A stretch of DNA of 64,000 nucleotides from W11650 sp041844915. GTDB lineage: Bacteria > Bacillota > Clostridia > Lachnospirales > Vallitaleaceae. Every line of letters begins with the position of its first letter. Position 1 is the first letter of the stretch. Below the pieces are notes generated by a model that had not been told where the DNA came from, made no database searches, and saw nothing but the letters and a program-made list of their open reading frames with translations. The translations under genes and the position numbers were made by a program. Location of the stretch: assembly GCA_041844915.1 (NCBI GenBank), contig JBGZBY010000087.1, forward strand, positions 1-64,000, written 5' to 3'. Of the stretch, positions 36,617 through 44,800 are shown piece by piece.

Positions 36617-37900
36617 ATGAGAGATTTACAGAATTTTTTTGAATATATGCAAAAAGCGACTGTAGCGGTGTGTACGGTCGAGGAAACGAAAAAAACACTT
36701 GGACAGGCGGGATTTGAACCTTTGGATATAACAGCAGAATGGAACTTGCAGGCAGGACGAGGCTATTATGTGCAGAGCTCGCCTTCCATGTTGCTGGCAT
36801 TTAAAACGGCGGCAAGCGGCGAATACGAAGCGCTTAGAATCGTCGGCGCACATACCGATAATCCGGCACTTAAGATTAAGCCGGCGCCGGAGATAGATAC
36901 AGACGGGTATCGCCGCTTGAATATTGAGGTGTATGGAGCGCCGATTTTTCATAGCTGGTTTGATCGCCCGCTTAGTATCGCCGGTATGGTGGCGCTGCGC
37001 AGCAGTCGTCCGCTGTCACCGGAAATAAGAATTGTTGATTTTCAAAGACCGCTTTTGACCTTGCCGGCTTTGGCCATTCATATGAACCGAGAAGTCAATA
37101 AGGGAGGGGAAATCAAGCCACAAAAGGAGATGCTGCCTTTGATTGCTACGGTAAAGGACGGTATGCAGAAGGAGGGTTATTTGCTGCGCCTGTTGGCGGA
37201 GGAATTGCAGGTGGAAGCGGCGGAGATTTTGGACTTTGATCTGTTTGTCTATTGTGCGGAAAAAGGGCAGCTGGTAGGAGCGGAGGAAGAATTGATTTCC
37301 TGTCCGAGAATTGACGATACGTCGATGGTTTATGCAGCCATGCAGGCGCTGATCGCCGGAGAGCCTAAGACCGGCATAGCTGCGGCGCTTTTTGTTGATC
37401 ATGAAGAAATCGGCAGTATGAGCAGACAGGGAGCGGATTCGATGAATTTTAGCTGGCTGCTGGAAAAAATGCGGCAGGGCCTGAATATTGAGCAGCCGGC
37501 GTGGAGCAGCTGTCTGCTCCGTTCCTTCTTTATTTCGGCGGACGGCGCACATGCCTGCCATCCGGCTTATGCGGAAAAATGTGATCCGACCAACCGACCG
37601 AAAATCAATCAAGGCATTGTGATAAAATTAAGCGGCAATAAGGCGTATGCCTCGGAAGCTTTTAGCGCGGGGGCATTGCAGCAGGTCTGCGATTTGGCGG
37701 GAGTTTCCTATCAAAAATTTGTGAATCACGCAGATGTTCCGGGCGGCAGGACAATTGGCTCTTTGATCAGTAAGTATCTGCCGGTTCCGATTGTCGATAC
37801 GGGATTGCCGATGTTGGCGATGCATTCGGCCAGAGAGCTTGCCGGAAAGCAGGATATGGAGGATATGATTAAGATGATGACCACTTTTTACAGCGTATAG
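36617..37900 (+). CDS. M18 family aminopeptidase
   Basis: Cytosolic zinc aminopeptidase of 427 residues that removes N-terminal residues, often acidic ones, from peptides. The metal-binding motifs are in IVGAHTDNPALKIKP, FVDHEEIGSMSRQGADS and SADGAHACHPAYAEKCDP; the last positions include the C-terminal His ligand in PMLAMHSARE. AAGGAG precedes the ATG. It stands alone between the YibE/F-like gene and degV. Confidence 0.95.
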   Translation: MRDLQNFFEYMQKATVAVCTVEETKKTLGQAGFEPLDITAEWNLQAGRGYYVQSSPSMLLAFKTAASGEYEALRIVGAHTDNPALKIKPAPEIDTDGYRRLNIEVYGAPIFHSWFDRPLSIAGMVALRSSRPLSPEIRIVDFQRPLLTLPALAIHMNREVNKGGEIKPQKEMLPLIATVKDGMQKEGYLLRLLAEELQVEAAEILDFDLFVYCAEKGQLVGAEEELISCPRIDDTSMVYAAMQALIAGEPKTGIAAALFVDHEEIGSMSRQGADSMNFSWLLEKMRQGLNIEQPAWSSCLLRSFFISADGAHACHPAYAEKCDPTNRPKINQGIVIKLSGNKAYASEAFSAGALQQVCDLAGVSYQKFVNHADVPGGRTIGSLISKYLPVPIVDTGLPMLAMHSARELAGKQDMEDMIKMMTTFYSV

Positions 37901-37931
37901 GGATTAATTTTCTTAATTTCAGGAAAAAGAC

Positions 37932-37960
37932 TTGAAAGCCACCGGAAAATAACATATAAT
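37932..37960 (+). promoter_or_regulatory. Probable promoter of degV
   Basis: TTGAAA (37932-37937) and TATAAT (37955-37960) are 17 bases apart. The leader would be about 180 nt. Confidence 0.6.
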
Positions 37961-38148
37961 ATCGAAGTAATAGAAAATGATTTGGTTCTCCCATATTTTT
38001 TATATAGCGGATAAGTATGTTTTTCATCGGTTTGAGGAAAAGCTGCTTTAAAAGGAACGGGAAGAGCCTTAGGGAGCGGAGGATCGTTTAAGGGAAACGG
38101 TCTTACGAACCTTAGAATAAATTCAGTCCTCGTTATAAGGAGTAAGAT

Positions 38149-38982
38149 ATGGCATATAAAATCGTAGCAGACAGCAGTTGTGATATTACTGACAAGATGA
38201 AAAGAGAAATGGGCGTCACCTTGGTTCCGCTGACACTGGAGGTTGACGGAGAGTTTTTTGTCGATGATGAAGCGATGGATGTCGATGCATTCCTGAAGCG
38301 GCAAATGGCATCCAAGACGGTTTCCAAATCGGCATGTCCTTCGCCTGAGGCATATATGGAATCGTACAAGGGCGAGGCGGAAATCTTTTGCGTTACGCTT
38401 TCGTCTAAGCTAAGTGGCAGCTATGCGTCGGCTGTGCTGGCGAAGGAGCTGTATTTGGAGGAAAACCCGCCTAAAAAGATTCATGTCTTTGACAGCAAGG
38501 GAGCATCCTCTACGGAGGTAGCGATCGCCTTTAAGCTGGAGGAACTGATAAAAAAAGGCTTATCTTTTGAGCAGATTGTGGAAAAAACGGAAAAATATAT
38601 TGCCGGGTTAAAAACGGTCTTTGTTCTGCAAAAATTGGATAATTTAGAAAAATCCGGACGGCTTAGTCTGATTCAAAGCAAAATAGCCAGCGTGCTGAAC
38701 ATCAATTTGATTCTGGGCAGCAATGACGGCGAGATTGAGCTTTTGCAAAAGGCGAGAGGAGTAAAAAAGGCGATAGAAAAAATGGTAGGTATGATTGCCG
38801 AGCTGGGCGGTGATGTAACGGAAAAACGGCTGATTATTGCCCATTGTCAGGCAGCAGAATATGCCAAGCTGGCGATGGATAAGGCAAAGGAATTGTATAA
38901 TTTTAAAGACATCATTGTGGTTGCTACCAGAGGCTTAAGCTCCAATTATGCCAATTCCGGCGGCTTGATTTTGGCGTTTTAA
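38149..38982 (+). CDS. DegV family fatty-acid-binding protein
   Basis: Soluble protein that binds a fatty acid and presents it to fatty acid kinase (FakA) in the family's known role as FakB. N-terminal KIVADSSCDIT, then SKSACPSPEAY, LSSKLSGSYASA and a C-terminal ATRGLSSNYAN are DegV hallmarks. The length is 277 residues. AAGGAG precedes the ATG. A FakA partner is not in the window. Confidence 0.94.
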   Translation: MAYKIVADSSCDITDKMKREMGVTLVPLTLEVDGEFFVDDEAMDVDAFLKRQMASKTVSKSACPSPEAYMESYKGEAEIFCVTLSSKLSGSYASAVLAKELYLEENPPKKIHVFDSKGASSTEVAIAFKLEELIKKGLSFEQIVEKTEKYIAGLKTVFVLQKLDNLEKSGRLSLIQSKIASVLNINLILGSNDGEIELLQKARGVKKAIEKMVGMIAELGGDVTEKRLIIAHCQAAEYAKLAMDKAKELYNFKDIIVVATRGLSSNYANSGGLILAF

Positions 38983-39182
38983 CCCGAGAAAGCCGCAGAT
39001 TGGGGAAAACCTCCGGCAGCGGCTGGCGATATGGATTAAGAGCGCAGTGCCGGTGACATGAGATGTATTTGGCGAAGAAAACAAAAAAGGTAACAAACAG
39101 CAGGTCAGAAGAAATCGCCTTGCCTATTTAAAACAAAGTTTTAGGTAGTCTGGGCTTTTCTTTTGAAAATTTGAGGTAAAAA

Positions 39183-41402
39183 ATGAGCAGAGATATGGGA
39201 TTAAACAAAGAGCAGAGAGAAGCCGTTTTACATACGGAGGGACCGTTATTATTGCTAGCTGGGGCAGGATCCGGCAAGACTAAGGTATTGACGCATCGAA
39301 TTGCTTACTTAATTGAAGAAAAAAAGGTAAAGCCATGGAATATCATGGCGATTACCTTTACCAACAAAGCAGCTAAGGAGATGCGTGAGAGAATTGATCG
39401 CTTGGTTGGCGAAGCGGCGGTTGATATTTGGGTCAGCACCTTTCACAGCAGTTGTGTTCGGATATTGCGGAGATATGCCGAGGCTGTCGGCTTTGAGCGG
39501 AGCTTTAGTATCTATGATACGGAGGATGCTAAGAAACTGATTAAAGAAGTGCTAAAGGAGATGAATATTGATTCCAAAGCACTGTCAGAGTCCTATGTGG
39601 CAAATTTGATCAGCTCTGCCAAAAACCGTAAGCTGACCCCGCCGGAGCTGGCAAGGGAGGTCAGAGGGGATTTCCGGCAGGAGATGGCGGCCAGAGTCTA
39701 TGAGGGCTATCAAAAAAAGCTCCATGACAGCAACGCTATGGACTTTGACGATTTGCTGATGATTACTGTTGAATTGTTGGAAGCGAATCCCGATATTCTG
39801 GAGATTTATCAGGAAAAATTTCGCTATATTATGGTCGATGAGTATCAGGATACCAATGGCGTGCAGTTTGAGCTGGTGAGCCTATTGGCGGCAAAATATA
39901 AAAATTTATGCGTGGTCGGCGATGACGATCAGTCAATCTATGCCTTTCGCGGTGCGGATATTACCAATATTTTAAATTTTGAGGAGGTGTATCCGCAGGC
40001 CAGAGTGATTCGCTTGGAGCAGAATTATCGTTCCACCAAGAATATTTTAGCGGCGGCCAATGCCGTTATTGCCAATAATCAGAGCCGGAAGGCGAAGGCT
40101 CTTTGGACGGAAAATATTGACGGCAGCCGATTGAAGTACAAAAGAGCGGAAAACGAAAGGGAAGAAGCGGACTTTGTCGTTAAGGAGATTCAAAAGAGCT
40201 GTAAGGGGAGTCGGGCATATAATGATTTTGCAGTTCTCTATCGCACCAATGCCCAATCCAGAAGCGTGGAAGAAGCCTTGGTAAAAGCCAATATCCCCTA
40301 TACTCTAATCGGCGGAGTAGCCTTTTATCAGCGCAAGGAGATAAAAGACATCATCGCCTATTTGAGAGTGATCAATAATCCGAGGGACGGCGTTTCCTTC
40401 CTGCGGATTATCAATGAGCCAAGGCGCGGGATTGGCGATAAGAGCATAGAGCTGCTGCAAAAAATTGCACTGGAAAAGGGCTGCTCGCTCCTAGAGGCAG
40501 CAGGGCTGTGTCAAGGTGGTAGCTTTCGCGGAGCGTCTGCTGTATATGATTTTTATGAGCTTATGCAATATTTGAAGGCAAAGCTGGAAGAAGGAATTGC
40601 CTTGGAGGACTGGATAAGGCTGGTATTGGAAAAAACTAAGTATACTGCGGAGTTGTTAAAGGAAGGAACGCCGGAAAGCCTTGGTAGGATTGATAATATC
40701 AACGAATTGATTTCCAAAGCCAAGGAATATGCCGCTCAGAACGCGGAACCGACATTAAACGGCTTTTTGGAGGAGGTTGCTTTGGTTGCGTCAGTAGATA
40801 CCTTGGAGGAAAATGTGAAAAAGGTGGTTCTGATGACGATACATTCCGCCAAGGGGTTGGAATTTCCGGTTGTTTTCATGATCGGTATGGAAGAAAATCT
40901 GTTTCCCAGCTATATGAGCGTTAGCTCTGGTATTGAGAAAGATGTTGAGGAAGAAAGAAGGCTGGCCTATGTTGGGATTACCAGAGCAAAGGAGGAGCTG
41001 TTTTTGACCAATGCCAAGGAAAGACTGATGTATGGAAAAACACAGATTAATCCAAAATCTCGATTTTTAAAGGAAATTCCGCTGGAGTATTTGGAGGAAA
41101 TCGTTGCGGAAAGGGAAAAGACGCCACTCTTTGCAGTGGAAAACAAAGCCGGCAGGGATTTTGGCAGAAGTAAGGTAGTAATGAACCGTAAGCCCTATGC
41201 TACGGGCAAATCGGAGTTGCCGTCGCCGCAGCAAAAAACGCTGGATTTTGGCGTAGGCGATTTGGTTAAGCACAGCAAATACGGCGTCGGCAAGGTGCTG
41301 TCAATTGAAAGCGGCGGAGCCGATTATCAAGTGAAGGTGCTGTTTCCTGGGCATGGCGAAAAAAAGCTGCTGGCACTTTTGGCAAAGCTGCAAAAAGCAT
41401 AG
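39183..41402 (+). CDS. pcrA: ATP-dependent DNA helicase PcrA/UvrD
   Basis: Superfamily 1A 3'-5' helicase for DNA repair and replication-fork maintenance. All helicase motifs are visible: I LLAGAGSGKTKVLTHR, II DEYQDTN, III GDDDQSIYAFRGAD, IV LEQNYRS, V TIHSAKGLEFPVVF and VI LAYVGITRAKEEL. The last ~60 residues form the Tudor-like RNA-polymerase-binding tail (VGDLVKHSKYGVGKVLSIE). The 739-residue length is typical. A strong terminator follows. Confidence 0.96.
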   Translation: MSRDMGLNKEQREAVLHTEGPLLLLAGAGSGKTKVLTHRIAYLIEEKKVKPWNIMAITFTNKAAKEMRERIDRLVGEAAVDIWVSTFHSSCVRILRRYAEAVGFERSFSIYDTEDAKKLIKEVLKEMNIDSKALSESYVANLISSAKNRKLTPPELAREVRGDFRQEMAARVYEGYQKKLHDSNAMDFDDLLMITVELLEANPDILEIYQEKFRYIMVDEYQDTNGVQFELVSLLAAKYKNLCVVGDDDQSIYAFRGADITNILNFEEVYPQARVIRLEQNYRSTKNILAAANAVIANNQSRKAKALWTENIDGSRLKYKRAENEREEADFVVKEIQKSCKGSRAYNDFAVLYRTNAQSRSVEEALVKANIPYTLIGGVAFYQRKEIKDIIAYLRVINNPRDGVSFLRIINEPRRGIGDKSIELLQKIALEKGCSLLEAAGLCQGGSFRGASAVYDFYELMQYLKAKLEEGIALEDWIRLVLEKTKYTAELLKEGTPESLGRIDNINELISKAKEYAAQNAEPTLNGFLEEVALVASVDTLEENVKKVVLMTIHSAKGLEFPVVFMIGMEENLFPSYMSVSSGIEKDVEEERRLAYVGITRAKEELFLTNAKERLMYGKTQINPKSRFLKEIPLEYLEEIVAEREKTPLFAVENKAGRDFGRSKVVMNRKPYATGKSELPSPQQKTLDFGVGDLVKHSKYGVGKVLSIESGGADYQVKVLFPGHGEKKLLALLAKLQKA

Positions 41403-41415
41403 AAGATATACATTG

Positions 41416-41465
41416 AAAATATTGACCTTTCAAAAAAATGGCGAAGGGTCAATATTTTTATTTTA
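41416..41465 (+). terminator. Rho-independent terminator of pcrA
   Basis: AAAATATTGACCTTT (41416-41430) pairs with AAGGGTCAATATTTT (41444-41458) with one wobble, followed by TTATTTTATTT. Confidence 0.85.
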
Positions 41466-41489
41466 TTTAAAAGAAAAATACAAATGAGA

Positions 41490-41518
41490 TTGACTTTCAT
41501 TTGCAGTTGGAATATAAT
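41490..41518 (+). promoter_or_regulatory. Promoter of the SLH-subtilisin gene
   Basis: TTGACT (41490-41495) and TATAAT (41513-41518) are 17 bases apart. The transcript would carry a leader of about 300 nt. Confidence 0.7.
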
Positions 41519-41828
41519 AACAACTAAAGGCCTTTTAAAAATAGTGAAAAAAATGACTTAATTTTAAAAATGTTTTCTTAGGTGGTATGAAAAATCCCAT
41601 ATCCGGCAATGCATTAATCCGGGTAGAAAGAAAAATCCCATAAAGCAGGGAAAACAGAGGTGTTCTATTTCTTTCTGAAAGGGAGATAAGCCAAAAGGGA
41701 TTGCCGCAGCAAAAAACAGGAAAAAATTTAAGTTGTTTACGAAAAAAATAACAAGACTTATGTTATTGGGATTTGATACATAAGAAATATTGATTTGTTA
41801 AAACTATAGAAAAGGAGAATGCGATGCA
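41519..41828 (+). other. Long leader of the SLH-subtilisin mRNA
   Basis: About 310 untranslated bases. A 13-nt direct repeat, GAAAAATCCCATA, occurs at 41589-41601 and 41630-41642. Between them lie a TCCGG...CCGGG pair and the palindrome AATGCATT. No known riboswitch class fits. The ribosome binding site AAAGGAG lies close to the start codon. Confidence 0.5.
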
Positions 41829-44800
41829 ATGAAAAAAATAATCTTAAAAAGAATAATGGCTTTTTTACTTTGTTTTGCTCTACTGTTTGGCAGTTTTCCA
41901 GAACTGCGGGCAGCGGACAATTTGGTGCAGAATTTACCAGAAAATAATACGGAACCGGAAAAATATCCATTAATAGAAGCCTTTCTTAATCAGCAGTTAA
42001 AGATAGCAGAAGAGAATGCGAATGACATTTATGTATTGGAATTTGAAACAGGAAAAAAATCGGAAATTCTTAAACAACTGGAGAAAGTGGAAGGACTAAC
42101 AATCAGATATGATTACGATACGATTTTTGAAGGAGTATCGGTTTTGGTTCCCAATCGGAAGCTGGAGGAAATAAGGAATATCAGCGGGATTAAGAATATT
42201 CAAAAAAATGGCAGTTTTGTTCCTCAAGCAATGAATGCCAGCGAATTGACGAAGGTTGCAGAAGCAGCTCAATATAATAATACGGTTTTATTTCCGCAGG
42301 AGGAAGGCAAGAAATTCGATGGCAGAGGTACAATTATAGCAATTATTGATTCTGGAATTAATATCAATCATCCGGCTATGCAGATTGATGAAGAAGCAAA
42401 ACCTTATGTAAAAATAAAAGAATCTGAAATAAAAGAAGGATTTAGCCTTAAAGTACCAAGAGGATTTAATTATCTTGGGGGCAGCTATGACCTCTTAGAA
42501 AGGCTGCCAAGTATTCATGGACTACATGTAGCGGGGATTGCGGCAGGAAATGATCCGGCGGGATTTAAAGGGGTTGCACCGAATGCGCAGATTTTTATGT
42601 ATCGCGTTTTTTCGGATCGCCGTTATAAAAAGCCGGAATATAATTTAGAAATTGATAATTACGAGTTTGGCGGAGATGATGCGGTTTATCATGCGATGGA
42701 GGACGCAGTAGAAAATGGCGCAGATGTTATCAGCATGAGCATAGGTAGACCGGGCGGCGGTTATATTGGCGATATTTATTATAATGCAGTAAAAAATGCT
42801 ACGGAAAAGGGTGTTGCGGTGGTAGCGGCAATTGGTAATTACAGTTCGTCGGCCTCGTCTAATACTTATGATAATAGCCCGAACAATGCGCTTAATTTAA
42901 CAGATACTTCGGCTATGACCTATATTGCTGGCGTGAATCAAACACTGTCCGTTGGCTCCACAGTCAATACTAAGATTTCGCTGGGGAAACTAAAAATAAA
43001 TGATAGGGAATTCGGCTATGCTTTTTTAGGCACATCAGAAAAGAATAAGCCATTGTTTAAAGCGGGAGAGTACGAGCTGGTTTATGTGGGACATGGCAGA
43101 AAAAGCGCGTTTAACAATAAGGATTTAAATGGAAAAATTGCGCTGGCATTTCGCGATGGGAATAAAATTGTCGATAAAATTAAAGAAGCAGCAGAAAAAG
43201 GGGCAAAAGGATTTATTTTAATAAATGCGCCGACCCATTATAGTCGGGATCGTTACCGCAACCAGCCATCCATTAGCTATGAAGTGGATCGGGAGATGAC
43301 CGCAGTGGTTGAAGATCAAAATATATGGGCAATCAGTATATCGGGAAATGATGGAAAAATACTAAAAGAAATGATGGGACAAAATGCGAAAATGAATTTT
43401 GATTTTCCAAATGAAAAAATATCCCATCATTTGGCGGAAGAAATTAGAATGTCAGGATTTAGCGGTTGGGGTCCCAATGCGGAACTAGAACTCAAGCCAG
43501 AAGTTGTTGCACCGGGTGAAGCAGTATATTCTTGCTTTAATCATGGGAAATACGGCTTTATGTCCGGCACATCTATGTCAACTCCGCATGTGGCTGGAAT
43601 TAGCGCGCTTTTGAGAGAAAAAGTAAAAGATTTAACGGATAAAAAGGAAATAGCGAAAAATTTGGGGAAAAGTGCCATCAATAAAATTTTGCTGATGAAT
43701 ACCGCACAACCGTTAAAAGAGCTGCTGCCAGAGATTTCAGAGCTTGAAGTTTCACCGCGGCGGCAAGGAGCAGGTTTTGTACAAGTAGATGCGGCGCTGA
43801 AAAATAATGTTATTGTCACACATAATAACATCGCTTCTGTGGCTTTAAAGGAAATAAAAGGGAATACGACTTCCTTTGAATTGCGCCTGGATAATTTTTC
43901 GGATAAGCAGCAGGCATTTCGCCTTCAATTTGGAAAGGTGCTGGGGGAAACGCAGATAGCCGTTGAAAAGGACGATACCTATACCGGCAGAGAAGAAGGA
44001 GAATTGGAGGATTATGTTAAAACCGCTCAAGTAAATGAAACACATTCCAGAGAAATTGGAAATGCGAAGATTTTTGGTGATAAGTCAGAAGTAGAAATTC
44101 CGGCAGGGCAAAGCGCTACAGTTAAGGTTACATTAAATACAGGAAATAGCCAAAATGAATTTGTGGAAGGTTTTATTTATTTTGTTTCCAAAAACAAGGA
44201 GGATAATCCTGATTTGAGTATTCCATATTTTGGATATAAAGGGGATTGGGATAGCGGAAAAATCATAGATTCGCCCAGCTGGGAAAAGGATTCCCTTACC
44301 AAACTGACGACTGTTATGGCGACCAAGCCGGTAGGACATGATGAAGAGCCGCAGTATTTTGAATTGGGAAAGGAAAATGGTGTAATTGATCCAAGCAAAA
44401 TAGCTTTCACCAATGACCCGTTGAACACATTTTTGATGAGAGAAGTAATTGCCCGAGTAATTACGCTAAGAGAAGCAAAAGATTTTGAAGTTAGTATTTT
44501 AAATGAACAAAAGCAACATATTCGTACATTGTCAACTTCCCATTATTACCGAAAATTAATTAATAATCTGCAATATGAAAATAGTTGGCATAACAAAGAA
44601 AAAATTCAAAAACCGAATTTGCTGTTTTCTTGGAACGGTCAAATCTACGATAAGAAAAGCGGGGAACTAAAAGCGGCGCCAGAAGGGCAGTATTATTACC
44701 GAGTGCGGGCAAAAGTCAGAACAGATGCTCCGTATCAGGAAATTTTAATGCCGGTGAGAATTGATAATCAAAAACCACAGGGAATTGTGAAGATTGAAGG

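Noticed and set aside
41519..41828. c-di-GMP or c-di-AMP riboswitch in the protease leader
   Set aside because: The direct repeats and GG/CC blocks do not match the conserved core of either class as I know them.
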